Notes under the pieces: model-generated | The model's database searches: none | Told to the model about the DNA's origin: nothing | Seen by the model: only the letters and a program-made list of their open reading frames with translations | Program-made: the position numbers and the translations under genes | Shown here: positions 17,593-40,009 of the stretch, one piece after another | Position numbering within the stretch: the first letter of the stretch is position 1 | Layout of the letters: every line of letters begins with the position of its first letter | DNA from: Allobosea sp. 47.2.35 | GTDB lineage: Bacteria; Pseudomonadota; Alphaproteobacteria; Rhizobiales; Beijerinckiaceae | Length of the DNA: 64,000 nucleotides | Direction: 5' to 3' | Assembly: GCF_024655635.1 (NCBI RefSeq) | Contig: NZ_JANLGI010000003.1 | Coordinates: 1-64,000 of the forward strand

Positions 17593-18006
17593 TTACTCGG
17601 CGATGCGCTGGATGAAGCGGGTCTTGATCGGCAGCTTGGCGGCACCGAGACGGAGCGCCTCGCGGGCGATCTCCTCGGACACGCCGTCGAGCTCGAACAT
17701 GATCCGGCCCGGCTTGACCTTGGCCGCCCAGAACTCGGGCGAACCCTTGCCCTTACCCATGCGGACTTCGGTCGGCTTCTTGGAAACCGGCACGTCGGGG
17801 AACACGCGGATCCAGACACGGCCCACGCGCTTCATGGCGCGGGTGATCGCGCGGCGAGCCGCCTCGATCTGCCGGGCGGTGACGCGCTCGGGCTCCTGGG
17901 CCTTCAGGCCGAACTGGCCGAAGTTGAGGTCCGTGCCGCCCTTGGCGACGCCGGAGATGCGTCCCTTGAACTGCTTGCGGAACTTGGTGCGTTTTGGTTG
18001 CAGCAT
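17593..18006 (-). CDS. rplP: 50S ribosomal protein L16
   Basis: A 137-residue L16 near the A-site tRNA and peptidyl-transferase centre. It begins [17 protein letters not shown] and has [39 protein letters not shown]. Length is standard. It follows rpsC by 18 bp. Confidence 0.98.
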   Translation of the reverse strand: MLQPKRTKFRKQFKGRISGVAKGGTDLNFGQFGLKAQEPERVTARQIEAARRAITRAMKRVGRVWIRVFPDVPVSKKPTEVRMGKGKGSPEFWAAKVKPGRIMFELDGVSEEIAREALRLGAAKLPIKTRFIQRIAE

Positions 18007-18024
18007 GGCTCTTCTCGATCAGCC

Positions 18025-18750
18025 TTACGCAGCCTGCTCGCGACGATCGCGATGGTCGCGATCACGACCGCCGGAGCGGCCGCCCTCGTCGGAGAGGCGC
18101 TTGTCCTGGGCCATCGGGTCGTGTTCGAGGATCTCGCCCTTGAAGATCCAGACCTTGATGCCGCACGTCCCGTAGGTCGTGAAAGCGGTGGCGACGCCGT
18201 AATCGACGTCGGCGCGCAGCGTATGCAGCGGCACGCGGCCCTCACGGTACCATTCGAGGCGGGCGATCTCGGCGCCGCCGAGACGGCCCGAGCAGTTGAT
18301 GCGGATGCCTTCGGCGCCCAGACGCATCGCCGACTGCACGGCGCGCTTCATGGCGCGACGGAAGGCGACGCGGCGCTCGAGCTGCTGGGCGATCGAGTCG
18401 GCGACGAGCGTCGCGTCGATCTCGGGCTTGCGCACCTCGACGATGTTGATCGTCACGTCGGCCTTGGTGAGCTTCGAGACTTCCTTGCGGAGCTTCTCGA
18501 TGTCGGCACCCTTCTTGCCGATCACCACGCCCGGACGAGCCGAGTGGATGGTGACGCGGCACTTCTTGTGCGGACGCTCGATGATGATCTTCGAGACGGC
18601 GGCCTGCTTCAGCAGCTTCATGAGCGCGGCACGGATGGCCATGTCTTCATGCAGCAGCTTGCCGTACTCGCCCTTGTTGGCGAACCAACGCGAGTCCCAG
18701 GTACGGTTGATGCCGAGGCGAAGGCCGATCGGATTGATTTTCTGACCCAT
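18025..18750 (-). CDS. rpsC: 30S ribosomal protein S3
   Basis: A 241-residue S3, part of the mRNA entry channel. It has the KH-type RNA-binding domain ([17 protein letters not shown]) and the C-terminal domain with [20 protein letters not shown]. The C-terminus carries an extra hydrophilic Arg/Asp-rich tail ([17 protein letters not shown]). Confidence 0.98.
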   Translation of the reverse strand: MGQKINPIGLRLGINRTWDSRWFANKGEYGKLLHEDMAIRAALMKLLKQAAVSKIIIERPHKKCRVTIHSARPGVVIGKKGADIEKLRKEVSKLTKADVTINIVEVRKPEIDATLVADSIAQQLERRVAFRRAMKRAVQSAMRLGAEGIRINCSGRLGGAEIARLEWYREGRVPLHTLRADVDYGVATAFTTYGTCGIKVWIFKGEILEHDPMAQDKRLSDEGGRSGGRDRDHRDRREQAA

Positions 18751-18760
18751 CGTTCTCTCC

Positions 18761-19144
18761 TCAGGCCTTCGCAGCCTGCACTTCGCGCACCACGATCGTG
18801 ATGTTCGAGAACGGCTTCAGGATACGGGCGCCACGGCCGCGGGCGCGGGCGTGGAAGCGCTTCATGACAAGCGCCTTGCCGACGAAGGCCTGTGCCACGA
18901 CGAGATCATCGACATCGAGATCATGGTTGTTCTCGGCGTTGGCGATCGCGCTCTGCAGGCACTTGCGCACGTCGAGCGAGATCCGCTTGCGCGAGAACTC
19001 GAGATCGGCGAGCGCGGTCGCGACCTTCTTGCCACGGATCAGCTGAGCGACGAGGTTCAGCTTCTGCGGCGAGACGCGAAGGTTGCGAGCGATCGCAGTG
19101 GCTTCGTTCTCGGGCAGCGCACGGGGGGCGGATGCTTTACCCAT
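18761..19144 (-). CDS. rplV: 50S ribosomal protein L22
   Basis: A 127-residue L22 whose beta hairpin lines the exit tunnel. Conserved parts are [23 protein letters not shown] and the hairpin region [34 protein letters not shown]. No macrolide-resistance type change is evident by eye. It lies 3 bp after rpsS. Confidence 0.98.
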   Translation of the reverse strand: MGKASAPRALPENEATAIARNLRVSPQKLNLVAQLIRGKKVATALADLEFSRKRISLDVRKCLQSAIANAENNHDLDVDDLVVAQAFVGKALVMKRFHARARGRGARILKPFSNITIVVREVQAAKA

Positions 19145-19147
19145 GGC

Positions 19148-19426
19148 TTACTTCCTCTTCGCCTTCTTGTCGGCGGCGTGGCCGTGGAAGGTGCGGGTCG
19201 GCGAGAACTCGCCGAACTTGTGACCCACCATCTCCTCGGACACGGACACCGGCACATGCTTATGGCCGTTGTAGACGCCGAACGTCAGACCGACGAACTG
19301 CGGCAGGATCGTGGAGCGACGGCTCCAGATCTTGATAACTTCATTACGAGCCGAGGTCCTGGCGACCTCGGCCTTCTTCAGGAGGTATCCGTCGACGAAC
19401 GGACCTTTCCAAAGCGAACGCGCCAT
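19148..19426 (-). CDS. rpsS: 30S ribosomal protein S19
   Basis: A 92-residue S19 of the small-subunit head. It begins [20 protein letters not shown] and contains [30 protein letters not shown] and [16 protein letters not shown]. It lies 8 bp after rplB. Confidence 0.98.
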   Translation of the reverse strand: MARSLWKGPFVDGYLLKKAEVARTSARNEVIKIWSRRSTILPQFVGLTFGVYNGHKHVPVSVSEEMVGHKFGEFSPTRTFHGHAADKKAKRK

Positions 19427-19434
19427 GACGGACC

Positions 19435-20277
19435 TCAGTTCTTCTTCTTGCGGGCGTGACGGCTCGACACGATGAACGTATCGGTCCGCTTGTTCGAGCG
19501 GGTCTTCTTACCCTTGGTCGGCAGACCCCAGGGCGTGACCGGATGACGGCCACCCGAGGTCCGGCCTTCACCACCGCCGTGCGGATGGTCGACCGGGTTC
19601 ATCGAGACGCCGCGGTTATGCGGACGGCGGCCGAGCCAGCGCGAGCGACCAGCCTTGCCGTCATTCCGATTCATGTGATCCGGGTTCGAGACGGCGCCGA
19701 CGGTGGCGTAGCACAGGCCCGAGATCAGGCGCTGCTCGCCCGAGTTCAGGCGGACGATGACATAGCCCTGGTCGCGACCGACGATCTGGGCGTAGTTGCC
19801 GGCCGAACGGGCGAGCGCGCCGCCCTTGCCGATCTTCAGCTCGACATTGTGCACGATCGTGCCGATCGGCAGCGTGCCCATCGGAGCCGCGTTGCCGGGC
19901 TTCACGTCGACCGAGTCACCCGCGAGGACCGTGTCGCCGACAGCCAGGCGCTGCGGCGCCAGGATGTAGGAGAGCTCGCCGTCCTGATACTTGATCAGGG
20001 CGATGAAGGCCGTGCGGTTCGGATCGTACTCGATCCGCTCGACGGTCGCCGGGATGCCGGCCTTGCCGCGACGCTTGAAGTCGATGAGACGCAGCGTGCG
20101 CTTGTGGCCACCGCCGCGGAAGCGGACGGTGATGCGGCCGAGGTTGTTGCGGCCGCCCGAGGAGCTCTTGCCCTCGGTCAGCACCTTGACCGGCTTGCCC
20201 TTGTAGAGCTCGCTGCGGTCGACGATCACGAGCTGGCGAAGGCTCGGCGTGATCGGCTTGAAGTTCTTCAAAGCCAT
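19435..20277 (-). CDS. rplB: 50S ribosomal protein L2
   Basis: A 280-residue L2, needed for subunit association and peptidyl transfer. The C-terminal region has [13 protein letters not shown] with the histidine that is essential in E. coli L2, and the N-terminus carries [22 protein letters not shown]. Length is typical. It lies between rplW and rpsS. Confidence 0.98.
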   Translation of the reverse strand: MALKNFKPITPSLRQLVIVDRSELYKGKPVKVLTEGKSSSGGRNNLGRITVRFRGGGHKRTLRLIDFKRRGKAGIPATVERIEYDPNRTAFIALIKYQDGELSYILAPQRLAVGDTVLAGDSVDVKPGNAAPMGTLPIGTIVHNVELKIGKGGALARSAGNYAQIVGRDQGYVIVRLNSGEQRLISGLCYATVGAVSNPDHMNRNDGKAGRSRWLGRRPHNRGVSMNPVDHPHGGGEGRTSGGRHPVTPWGLPTKGKKTRSNKRTDTFIVSSRHARKKKN

Positions 20278-20287
20278 GATGATTTCC

Positions 20288-20599
20288 TCACAGGCCCGTG
20301 GTCACGTCGATGGAGTGGCCCTCTTCGAGGGTCACGACCGCCTTCTTGACGTCCGAACGCTGGCCGGGACGGCCACGGAACATCTTGACCTTGCCCTCGG
20401 TGACGATCGTGTTGACGCTCTTCACCTTGACGTCGAAGAGCTTCTCGATCGCCGCCTTGATCTGCGGCTTCGTTGCGGTCTTGGCAACCTTGAAGACGAC
20501 CTTGTTATGCTCGGAGAGCATCGTCGCCTTCTCGGTAATGACCGGCGCCACGATCACATCGTAGTGGCGCGGGTCGAGGTTCTTGGCGGACTGGCTCAT
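20288..20599 (-). CDS. rplW: 50S ribosomal protein L23
   Basis: A 103-residue L23, the docking site of trigger factor and SRP at the exit tunnel. It contains [37 protein letters not shown] and [29 protein letters not shown]. Its start overlaps the rplD stop by 4 bp (ATGA). Confidence 0.98.
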   Translation of the reverse strand: MSQSAKNLDPRHYDVIVAPVITEKATMLSEHNKVVFKVAKTATKPQIKAAIEKLFDVKVKSVNTIVTEGKVKMFRGRPGQRSDVKKAVVTLEEGHSIDVTTGL

Positions 20600-21216
20600 T
20601 TGAAGCGCGCCTCCAGCGCATCGACGGCCGCGCGCGTCAGGACGAGCTTGTCGCGACGCAGGATGTCGTAAACGTTGATGCCCTGGACCGGCAGCACGTC
20701 GACATTCGGGATCGAGCGAGCGGCCAGGCCGAAGTTGGTATCGATCTCGGCGCCGCCGATGATCAGCGCGCTCGACAGGTCGAGCTTGCCGAAATGGCCG
20801 AGCAGCACCTTGGTCTTCGGCTCGGAGAGCTTGGCATCGTCGATCACGATGATGCCGGCATCCTTGGCCTTGGCCGAGAGAGCGTGGCGCAGAGCCAGCG
20901 CACGGACCTTCTTGGGAAGATCATGGCCGTGGTCGCGCAGGACCGGGCCAAAGGCCTTGCCGCCGCCGCGGAACTGCGGAGCCGAAGCCGCGCCGTGGCG
21001 AGCGCCGCCGGTGCCCTTCTGCTTGTAGATCTTCTTGCGGGTGCGATCGACTTCCGAGCGGCCCTTGGACTTGTGGGTCCCGGCGCGGCGCTTGGCGAGC
21101 TGATAGCGGACCATGCGGGCGAGCAGATCGGCGCGCGGCTCCAGGCCGAACACCTCATCCGACAGCTCGACCGAACCGGCCGACTTGCCCTCGAGAGTGG
21201 TGATATCGAATTTCAT
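20596..21216 (-). CDS. rplD: 50S ribosomal protein L4
   Basis: A 206-residue L4 with an extended loop reaching the exit tunnel ([24 protein letters not shown]). In E. coli L4 is the autoregulator of the S10 operon; no comparable leader is evident here because a tuf terminator fills the space before rpsJ. Start choice: ATG at 21216 overlaps the rplC stop (TGATG); an adjacent GTG at 21219 would add one residue. Confidence 0.97.
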   Translation of the reverse strand: MKFDITTLEGKSAGSVELSDEVFGLEPRADLLARMVRYQLAKRRAGTHKSKGRSEVDRTRKKIYKQKGTGGARHGAASAPQFRGGGKAFGPVLRDHGHDLPKKVRALALRHALSAKAKDAGIIVIDDAKLSEPKTKVLLGHFGKLDLSSALIIGGAEIDTNFGLAARSIPNVDVLPVQGINVYDILRRDKLVLTRAAVDALEARFK

Positions 21217-21944
21217 CACGCGTTCTCCTCAGCCTGGGCCGCAGGAGCCTCATCCGCCTTGCCCTCGCCGGAAACCTTGAACTTGCCCGGCAGCGGCGCA
21301 TCCTTCGGCAGGGCGCGCTTGACGGCGTCACGGACGTGAATCCAGCCGCCGGCGACGCCAGGAACGGCGCCCTCGACGAGGATCAGGCCACGCTCGGCAT
21401 CCGTCTGGACGACGCGCAGGTTCTGCGTGGTGACACGCTCGGCGCCGAGATGGCCCGGCATCTTCTTGTTCTTGAAGGTCTTGCCCGGGTCCTGACGGCC
21501 ACCGGTCGAACCGATCGAGCGATGCGAGACCGACACGCCGTGCGTGGCGCGCAGACCGCCGAAGTTCCAGCGCTTCATACCGCCGGCGAAACCCTTACCG
21601 GTGGTGGTGCCGGAAACGTCGACGAACTGGCCGACGACGAAGTGGTCCGCGGTCAGCTCGGCGCCGACGGGGATCAGCGCGTCATTGCTGACGCGGAACT
21701 CGACCACCTTGCGCTTCGGCTCGACCTTGGCGACCGCGAAATGACCGCGCTCAGCCTTCGAGACATTCTTCACCTTCGCCTGGCCGGAGCCCAGCTGCAC
21801 GGCCACATAGCCGTTCTTCTCGATCGTGCGATGCGCGACGACCTGGCAGTTGTCGAGCTTCAGCACGGTGACCGGGATGTGCTCGCCGGCATCCGTGAAG
21901 ATGCGGGTCATCCCGACTTTCTGTGCAATCACACCGGAACGCAT
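21216..21944 (-). CDS. rplC: 50S ribosomal protein L3
   Basis: A 242-residue L3, an early assembly protein close to the peptidyl-transferase centre. It contains [51 protein letters not shown], whose Gln (in GGRQDPGK) is the methylation site known from E. coli. The C-terminus is extended by an acidic/Ala tail ([14 protein letters not shown]). Confidence 0.98.
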   Translation of the reverse strand: MRSGVIAQKVGMTRIFTDAGEHIPVTVLKLDNCQVVAHRTIEKNGYVAVQLGSGQAKVKNVSKAERGHFAVAKVEPKRKVVEFRVSNDALIPVGAELTADHFVVGQFVDVSGTTTGKGFAGGMKRWNFGGLRATHGVSVSHRSIGSTGGRQDPGKTFKNKKMPGHLGAERVTTQNLRVVQTDAERGLILVEGAVPGVAGGWIHVRDAVKRALPKDAPLPGKFKVSGEGKADEAPAAQAEENA

Positions 21945-22013
21945 CGGTGCATACCTTCCTTTGGGGTCATGTCCATCCGGGGTCGCCGGAAACAGAGGAC
22001 CCGTTTAATCGGA

Positions 22014-22322
<309 letters not shown>

Positions 22323-22350
22323 GGTCTTAGTTCTCCGTGACGTGAGAAAA

Positions 22351-22376
22351 GGCAAAGGCCCCGAAGGGCCCTTGCC
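22351..22376 (-). terminator. Intrinsic terminator after tuf copy 1, adjoining rpsJ
   Basis: An 11-bp stem (one G-U pair in RNA) is closed by a UUCG tetraloop and followed on the minus strand by TTTTCTC. It lies between the tuf stop (22392) and the rpsJ start (22322), only about 28 bp from rpsJ. It should reduce read-through from the str genes into the S10 genes. Confidence 0.8.
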
Positions 22377-22391
22377 CCTCACGCAAACGCG

Positions 22392-23582
<1,191 letters not shown>

Positions 23583-23633
23583 CGTAGCCTCCGTCAGATC
23601 TTGTTCAAATGGTCAGTCGGGTCGGTGCGGGGT

Positions 23634-25709
<2,076 letters not shown>

Positions 25710-25742
25710 GATCGTGCTCTATGTCTCGGGTCAGCGCGCCGC

Positions 25743-26216
<474 letters not shown>

Positions 26217-26283
26217 CTAGTCTCCGTAAATCTTCAACGCGGCGGACCGGCTCAGGCAGGTCGCCAGGCCGGTCGGGCCGAAA

Positions 26284-26655
26284 TTACTTGGGACGCTTCG
26301 CGCCGTACTTCGAACGGCGCTGCTTGCGGTTCTTGACGCCCTGCGTGTCGAGCACACCGCGCAGGATGTGATAGCGCACGCCGGGAAGGTCCTTCACGCG
26401 GCCGCCACGGATCATGACGACGGAGTGCTCCTGGAGGTTGTGACCCTCACCCGGAATGTAGCCGATCACCTCGAAGCCGTTGGTCAGGCGAACCTTCGCA
26501 ACCTTGCGGAGCGCCGAGTTCGGCTTCTTCGGGGTCGTCGTATAGACGCGCGTGCAAACGCCGCGCTTCTGCGGGCAATTCTCAAGCGCCGGGGCGGTGT
26601 TACGCGCCTTCACGGGCGACCGCGACTTGCGGATGAGCTGGCTGATTGTCGGCAT
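26284..26655 (-). CDS. rpsL: 30S ribosomal protein S12
   Basis: A 123-residue S12 of the decoding centre. The two loops in which streptomycin-resistance changes arise read as wild type: [11 protein letters not shown] and [12 protein letters not shown]. It starts [12 protein letters not shown] at 26655; six upstream in-frame codons lack family support. It is the first gene of the str segment, with a candidate promoter about 270 bp upstream. Confidence 0.98.
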   Translation of the reverse strand: MPTISQLIRKSRSPVKARNTAPALENCPQKRGVCTRVYTTTPKKPNSALRKVAKVRLTNGFEVIGYIPGEGHNLQEHSVVMIRGGRVKDLPGVRYHILRGVLDTQGVKNRKQRRSKYGAKRPK

Positions 26656-27375
26656 TCTGGCCTCTCGCCCCACTGAGCGTTTGGAAATTCCTGGTCAATC
26701 TCCCAGGCCGAGCAAAGCCATGACATAAACGAAGCCGCGCCATCGGCGCCCTTTTCGGGGCCTCAGGCGCGTTCGCCAGCAGAGGAACACGGAAAACCCG
26801 CGTTCATGCATCCTGCCATGTCGTCAATCGACGCTGGAATTCCGACGGAGTTTCGGTCGCGAACCTCGCTCGCGAACAATGCGCAAGCGACAAACGTGTC
26901 CGACAGCCGTCGACAGTGGCGCGCTTATGACTCACACGGAGATTCGCGTCAACCCCGGATTCAGGTTCCGGACGCGTTTCGGCCGGTATTTCCGCCACCC
27001 GCCGGGCGGATGACGTCTTCGAGCCTTGCGAGATCGAAGGTCGTGCGCTTATCGACAGCATAGCGAGCCGAACCGAAGCGTACAGCTCCCTTCGATCCCG
27101 GGAATCGCACCATCCCCAGAAGAGAATCATCCGGTTACGCCGTCGTCCGGGAACTTGCCGCCCTCCCCTGTCGGGCCACCATGCCGGCAAGCGCTGGGGA
27201 GAAAAGCAGGAGGTTCCGGGACGCGCGACCTTGAGGCGCGCCTTCCGGAAGACGGGCGTGCCCCGGCAGAGCGAGCTTTCGGCGCGGCATGGCGCCTCTC
27301 CGCTGCCCCCAAGGCTTCGGCGAGCAGGCCGCGTCAAGCGCGCGGGCTGCCAAAAATGCCGTGCCCAGAAAGCAA
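26656..27375. other. Long non-coding region between rpoC and rpsL
   Basis: About 720 bp without a supported gene. The right end is the rpoC terminator (27376-27399). The left 300 bp is the putative str leader, downstream of the promoter at 26924-26952. A 177-codon minus frame spans part of it, but its composition is Arg/Ser-rich with no family resemblance and it would overlap the promoter. I see nothing definite in 26960-27370 beyond GC-rich sequence. Confidence 0.55.
26924..26952 (-). promoter_or_regulatory. Candidate promoter of the str segment (rpsL-rpsG-fusA-tuf)
   Basis: On the minus strand TTGACG (26947-26952) and CATAAG (26924-26929) are 17 bp apart. This is one of the best -35/-10 pairs in the window. 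It implies a leader of about 260 nt before rpsL. Confidence 0.55.
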
Positions 27376-27399
27376 AACGGCCGCCCGAAGGCGGCCGTT
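27376..27399 (-). terminator. Intrinsic terminator after rpoC
   Basis: A perfect 10-bp stem (AACGGCCGCC and its complement) with a 4-nt loop (TTCG on the transcript), followed by TTTTGCTTT. It lies 29 bp after the rpoC stop and ends the rplJL-rpoBC transcript. Confidence 0.92.
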
Positions 27400-27427
27400 C
27401 CGTAACATCTGGCTTTGGCCGGGCTGC

Positions 27428-31612
<4,185 letters not shown>

Positions 31613-31722
31613 CGCCTGTCTCCTTCCGCCGGTGGGGCTCAAGGCCGCCCTGCCCGGCTCGTCAATTCCGTCAGCCGGCGGCGTCAGTGCCGCCGGCGAA
31701 TATCCAAGGTTCGTCTAGCGGC

Positions 31723-35844
<4,122 letters not shown>

Positions 35845-36043
35845 GTTGTTCCTCGCGTTCTTCGGGCCCGGCGGAGAACGCCATGCCCAACCTTGACACA
35901 TCCGCGCAGATTCATCTGGCGATGAACCGCTGTTGCAGACGGCTGACCCGGAGGTCCCACCGAGCCGACGGCAAGGCCGCCGGGTCAGCCGTTCGAGGCA
36001 AATCCTGCCTCACTGATTCGTCGCACCTTGCGGAAACGACGCA

Positions 36044-36077
36044 ACAGCCCCGGAGGCGTTAAGCGCCCCGGGACTGT
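36044..36077 (-). terminator. Attenuator-like hairpin between rplL and rpoB
   Basis: An imperfect stem (arms starting ACAG and ending CTGT, with a CCCGG/CCGGG core) around a TTAA loop, 42 bp after the rplL stop. The T tract is weak. The position matches the partial terminator known between rplL and rpoB in E. coli, which lowers polymerase output relative to L7/L12. Confidence 0.5.
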
Positions 36078-36118
36078 CGATAGTGACTACGGTCGGACCG
36101 GCATCAGCCGGCCCAAGC

Positions 36119-36499
<381 letters not shown>

Positions 36500-36548
36500 G
36501 TTTAACTTCCTGTCTTAAGAGGTTCGAACGATAAGGTTTTGCTGGCTA

Positions 36549-37064
36549 TCAAGCCGCATTCTTGTCGGCATAAGCCTGAACCACGCGAGCCAGCTTGCCG
36601 GCGGGCGCGTTCGTGAGCTGCGCGAGCTTCGTAGCCGGGGCCTGGATGAGGCCGATGAGCTTGGCGCGCATTTCGTCGAGCGAGGGCATCGTGGCCAGGG
36701 CCTTGACACCATCGGGGTTCAGGGCGGTCGTGCCCATCGCGCCGCCCAGGATGACGAGCTTGTCATTTTCCTTGGCGAAAGCGGTGGCGACCTTCGGCGC
36801 CGCGACCGGATCGCTCGAATAAGCGATCAGGGTGGGACCCGTCAGCAGCTTGCTGATGGACGCGACGTCGGTGCCTTCAAGAGCGATTTTGGCCAAGCGG
36901 TTCTTTGCGACCTTAACAGTGGCGCCATTCGCCTTCATCTCGCGACGAAGCTTCTGGAACTGGGCCACGGTCAAACCCGCATAGTGGGCCACGACGACGA
37001 CCGACGTGTTCGCAAACACATCGTTCAGCGACGCGACGGCATCTTTCTTTGCCGCTTTATCCAC
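36549..37064 (-). CDS. rplJ: 50S ribosomal protein L10
   Basis: A 171-residue L10, the base of the L7/L12 stalk and, in many bacteria, the translational autoregulator of rplJL. The GTG at 37064 is chosen because GGAGAG lies 6 bp upstream and the protein then has the usual length and N-terminus ([17 protein letters not shown]); the frame from 37157 has an atypical N-terminal extension. A leader of about 500 bp precedes it. Confidence 0.96.
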   Translation of the reverse strand: MDKAAKKDAVASLNDVFANTSVVVVAHYAGLTVAQFQKLRREMKANGATVKVAKNRLAKIALEGTDVASISKLLTGPTLIAYSSDPVAAPKVATAFAKENDKLVILGGAMGTTALNPDGVKALATMPSLDEMRAKLIGLIQAPATKLAQLTNAPAGKLARVVQAYADKNAA

Positions 37065-37479
37065 TGGGCTCTCTCCGGTAGGCGACAAGCCTTGAGGGCT
37101 GGCCGCCGGTTGCAAATGCCGCTTCCCGAAACCCCGGTTGACACCGGCGTCCCGCAAAGCGACGCTTGGTGCCCTGTCCCCGCTCCCGAACCCACGAAGG
37201 GCCGCGATCGGGCGAGATGGTTCGAACCGTCTTTTCCGGATCTCGCGATCCGGGACTAAGCTCTTGCACCGTCTATGCAGGCCTCTTGGCGAAATTATGC
37301 CCCCGGACGAATCTGGAGCGCACCTGCAGTCTCAGACAGGACTGGATGATTCCATGCCTTGGAAATCGCTTTCCTAGGCTCAAATCACCCATTCTTCAGC
37401 GGAAAACCGCCGAAAAACGCGAAACAGACCCCTTCGTGCCAGGCACGCTGGAGCCCCTTCACTTATGGAAACAGGCTGC

Positions 37480-37508
37480 GTCATAACGCTTTAGCCTGCT
37501 CCTGCCAA
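37480..37508 (-). promoter_or_regulatory. Candidate promoter of rplJ-rplL-rpoB-rpoC
   Basis: On the minus strand TTGGCA (37503-37508) and TATGAC (37480-37485) are 17 bp apart, about 415 bp upstream of the rplJ start. Confidence 0.4.
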
Positions 37509-37542
37509 GTAGGCTCTTGACTTCACGAAATCAAGAGCGGGT

Positions 37543-37562
37543 GGGCGGCCGGTCAGCCGCCC
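37543..37562 (-). terminator. Stem-loop after rplA
   Basis: A perfect 7-bp stem (GGGCGGC and its complement) with a 6-nt loop, 15 bp after the rplA stop. A second inverted repeat (CTCTTGA and its complement, 37514-37537) lies just downstream. Neither has a clean T tract, so termination here would be partial. Confidence 0.4.
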
Positions 37563-37577
37563 TGCCCTTAAGCCTGA

Positions 37578-38276
37578 TCAGCCGCCGATGACGGTGTTCG
37601 GCTCGATCTTGACTCCCGGGCCCATGGTCGACGACAGGGCGACGCGCTGGATATAGGTGCCCTTGGCGCCGGCGGGCTTCGCCTTGGCGACTGAGTCGAC
37701 GAACGCCTTGATGTTCTCCGACAGCTTCTCGGCCGAGAACGAGGCCTTGCCGACGGCGGCGTGGACGATACCGGCCTTCTCGACGCGGAACTCCACCGAC
37801 CCGCCCTTCGAGGCGGCGACGGCGGCAGTCACGTCCATGGTGACGGTGCCGACGCGCGGGTTCGGCATCAGGCCGCGCGGGCCGAGCACCTTGCCGAGAC
37901 GGCCGACGAGACCCATCATGTCCGGGGTCGCGATGCAGCGATCGAAGTTGATCTCGCCCTTCTGGACAGTCTCGACCAGCTCCTCGGCGCCGACGATGTC
38001 GGCACCCGCAGCCTTGGCCTCATCGGCCTTGGCGCCACGGGCGAAGACGGCGACGCGCAGCGTGCGGCCCGAGCCGTTCGGCAGGTTGCAGACGCCACGG
38101 ACCATCTGGTCGGCGTGACGCGGATCGACGCCGAGATTCATCGCGATCTCGACAGTCTCGTCGAACTTGGCGTTGGCGCGCTCCTTGATGAACGTGACAG
38201 CCTGGTCGAGCGAGTACAGCTTGGTGCGGTCAATGCCTTCACGGCCCTTGACGACGCGCTTTCCGACATGTGCCAT
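37578..38276 (-). CDS. rplA: 50S ribosomal protein L1
   Basis: A 232-residue L1, the mobile stalk protein at the E site and, in E. coli, the repressor of its own rplKA mRNA. Conserved parts include [29 protein letters not shown] and the C-terminal [20 protein letters not shown]. It lies 13 bp after rplK. Confidence 0.98.
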   Translation of the reverse strand: MAHVGKRVVKGREGIDRTKLYSLDQAVTFIKERANAKFDETVEIAMNLGVDPRHADQMVRGVCNLPNGSGRTLRVAVFARGAKADEAKAAGADIVGAEELVETVQKGEINFDRCIATPDMMGLVGRLGKVLGPRGLMPNPRVGTVTMDVTAAVAASKGGSVEFRVEKAGIVHAAVGKASFSAEKLSENIKAFVDSVAKAKPAGAKGTYIQRVALSSTMGPGVKIEPNTVIGG

Positions 38277-38289
38277 TGGTCAGCCTCCC

Positions 38290-38721
38290 TCAGCCCACGA
38301 CTTCCAGACCCATCGAGCGGGCCGAGCCACGGATCATGGCCGAAGCCGATTCGACGGTGTCGCAGTTGAGATCGGCCATCTTCTTCTCGGCGATCTCGGC
38401 GATCTGCGCAGTGGTGACCTTGCCGACATTGGCGCCCTTGCCCGGGGTCTTCGAACCCGAGGTCAGGCCGGCGGCCTTCTTCAGCCAGTACGAGACCGGC
38501 GGCTGCTTCATCTCGAAGGTGAAGGAACGATCGGCATACGCGGTGATGATCACCGGGATCGGCATGCCCTTTTCCATCTGCTGGGTCTTCGCGTTGAAGG
38601 CCTTGCAGAATTCCATGATGTTGAGGCCGCGCTGACCCAGCGCCGGACCGATCGGCGGCGACGGATTGGCCGCGCCCGCCGGAACCTGAAGCTTCACGTA
38701 GCCCGTGATCTTCTTCGCCAT
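38290..38721 (-). CDS. rplK: 50S ribosomal protein L11
   Basis: A 143-residue L11 of the GTPase-associated centre. The N-terminal [30 protein letters not shown] has the thiostrepton-region prolines. The C-terminal rRNA-binding domain ends [22 protein letters not shown]. It is first of the rplK-rplA pair, 343 bp downstream of nusG. Confidence 0.98.
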   Translation of the reverse strand: MAKKITGYVKLQVPAGAANPSPPIGPALGQRGLNIMEFCKAFNAKTQQMEKGMPIPVIITAYADRSFTFEMKQPPVSYWLKKAAGLTSGSKTPGKGANVGKVTTAQIAEIAEKKMADLNCDTVESASAMIRGSARSMGLEVVG

Positions 38722-39064
38722 TATGGCTGCTCCTGCCGTCCGCCCCGCTGCCTATTCGGAACGACGACGACCCCGCCTGCCGATGCTCTTCATCGGGGCC
38801 GGGGTGGTTGCAGTGCGTGGTGCGGCGCCTTGAGTCCGGCTGGCGACCGGCACGCCTCCCACGCGGTTGAGGCGCGCCCTATGACATAAGGCAGCGCCGA
38901 AGGGAAGAAAAAATCCTCCCCGACGAGGCTTCTTCGAGAATTCGCTGGCGCGAGCCGAATGGCGTGGCGGCCGAGAACCGGAGCGGAGCGGACATCGGTC
39001 CGTGAGCACCGGAAGCGCGGGCCGCCGCGTCAGGCGGCCACGCCAGTAGAACTCGCGAAAAGCC
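38722..39064. other. Intergenic region between nusG and rplK
   Basis: A 343-bp stretch without a supported gene. A T-less hairpin lies just after nusG (39020-39039). A weak TATGTC-like -10 around 38880-38890 is the only promoter hint for rplK. An L1-binding site is expected near the rplK start but was not identified. Confidence 0.5.
39020..39039 (-). terminator. Stem-loop after nusG
   Basis: A perfect 7-bp GC stem (GGCCGCC and its complement) with a 6-nt loop, 26 bp after the nusG stop. There is no T tract, so if it terminates it probably needs other factors. Confidence 0.3.
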
Positions 39065-39598
39065 TCAGAGCTTCTCGACCTGGCTGTATTCGAGCTCGAC
39101 CGGCGTGGCGCGGCCGAAGATCGAGACCGCGACCTTGAGGCGGGCGCGGGCATGGTCGACATCCTCGACGACGCCGTTGAACGACGCGAAGGGGCCGTCC
39201 GCGACCTTGACCTGCTCGCCGACCTCGAAAACGATCGTCGGCTTCGGCCGCTCGATGCCCTCGGCGACCTGGCCCTTGATCCGCATCGCCTCATGCTCGG
39301 GGATCGGCATCGGCTTGGCCTTGTCGGCGCCCAGGAAGCCGGTGACCTTCGGCGTGTTCTTGATGAGGTGATAGACCTCGTCGGTCATCTCGCACTTCAC
39401 CAGGACATAGCCCGGGAAGAACTTGCGCTCGGTGTCGACCTTGCGGCCGCGGCGGACCTCGACGACCTTCTCGGTCGGCACCAGCACCTCGTCGAACTTG
39501 TCGGCGAGGTTACGCTGCGCGGCCTGGTCGCGGATCGACTGGGCGACCTTGTTCTCGAAGTTCGAATAGGCGTGGACGATATACCAGCGGGTGCTCAC
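39065..39598 (-). CDS. nusG: Transcription elongation and antitermination factor NusG
   Basis: A 177-residue NusG, which binds the polymerase clamp and links it to Rho or to ribosomal S10. The N-terminal NGN domain starts STRWYIVHAYSNFENKVAQSI. The C-terminal KOW domain has VGEQVKVADGPFASFNGVVEDVDHARARLKV. The GTG at 39598 is chosen because the frame upstream is not NusG-like. It lies 14 bp after secE. Confidence 0.97.
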   Translation of the reverse strand: MSTRWYIVHAYSNFENKVAQSIRDQAAQRNLADKFDEVLVPTEKVVEVRRGRKVDTERKFFPGYVLVKCEMTDEVYHLIKNTPKVTGFLGADKAKPMPIPEHEAMRIKGQVAEGIERPKPTIVFEVGEQVKVADGPFASFNGVVEDVDHARARLKVAVSIFGRATPVELEYSQVEKL

Positions 39599-39612
39599 GT
39601 TCGTAATTCCGT

Positions 39613-39807
39613 TCAACGGGCGCCGAGGACGAGGCCGAGCACCCAGCGGATGACGGTGTCGGTGAAGAGGAAGAACAGGCTGGACAGGACCACCATGGCG
39701 AGCACGAGGCCCGTGGTGATCAGCGTCTCGCGGCGCGACGGCCAGGTGACCTTGGTCGCCTCCGAGCGCACGTCCTGCAGGAACTGGAAGGGATTGGATT
39801 TCGCCAT
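39613..39807 (-). CDS. secE: Preprotein translocase subunit SecE
   Basis: A 64-residue single-helix SecE that clamps SecY. It has the amphipathic segment FQFLQDVRSEATKVTWPSRRETLIT followed by one membrane helix. Start MAKSNP at 39807. It forms the usual secE-nusG pair, but the tRNA-Trp that often precedes it is about 1.9 kb upstream here. Confidence 0.96.
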   Translation of the reverse strand: MAKSNPFQFLQDVRSEATKVTWPSRRETLITTGLVLAMVVLSSLFFLFTDTVIRWVLGLVLGAR

Positions 39808-39918
39808 GAACCACCTCGGGTTCCGAGCCGGCCCGCAACCTTGCGCGTCGCCGATTCGGCTGTCCTGAAACATTCGCGGCGCGGAACCCGGGGAGGGTCG
39901 CGCGCCGTCATGGCTAGC

Positions 39919-39947
39919 CTCTTACATCGCATCCGACGCAGAGCCAA
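39919..39947 (-). promoter_or_regulatory. Candidate secE-nusG promoter
   Basis: On the minus strand TTGGCT (39942-39947) and TAAGAG (39919-39924) are 17 bp apart, about 110 bp upstream of the secE start. Confidence 0.4.
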
Positions 39948-40009
39948 GCGTCTTTTTTGCAGGCTGGCCAGTGGCTTTCCGGGTCGAGCCCCGCTTCTTA
40001 CCGGCACAC

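Larger units (their letters stand above)
37065..37577 (-). other. Leader and intergenic region between rplA and rplJ
   Basis: A 513-bp region without a supported gene. It holds two stem-loops close to rplA (37514-37537 and 37543-37562), a candidate promoter (37480-37508) and a long leader. The L10-binding mRNA leader that represses rplJ in many bacteria would be expected here, but I could not fold it by hand with confidence. Confidence 0.5.

Noticed and set aside
26804..27337. A 177-codon minus-strand frame between rpsL and rpoC
   Set aside because: Arg/Ser-rich composition, no family resemblance, no ribosome-binding site, and it spans the likely str promoter; GC-rich DNA gives such frames by chance.
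37057..37269. A 70-codon minus frame in the rplJ leader
   Set aside because: It overlaps the rplJ ribosome-binding site and has no recognisable motif; better explained as leader sequence.
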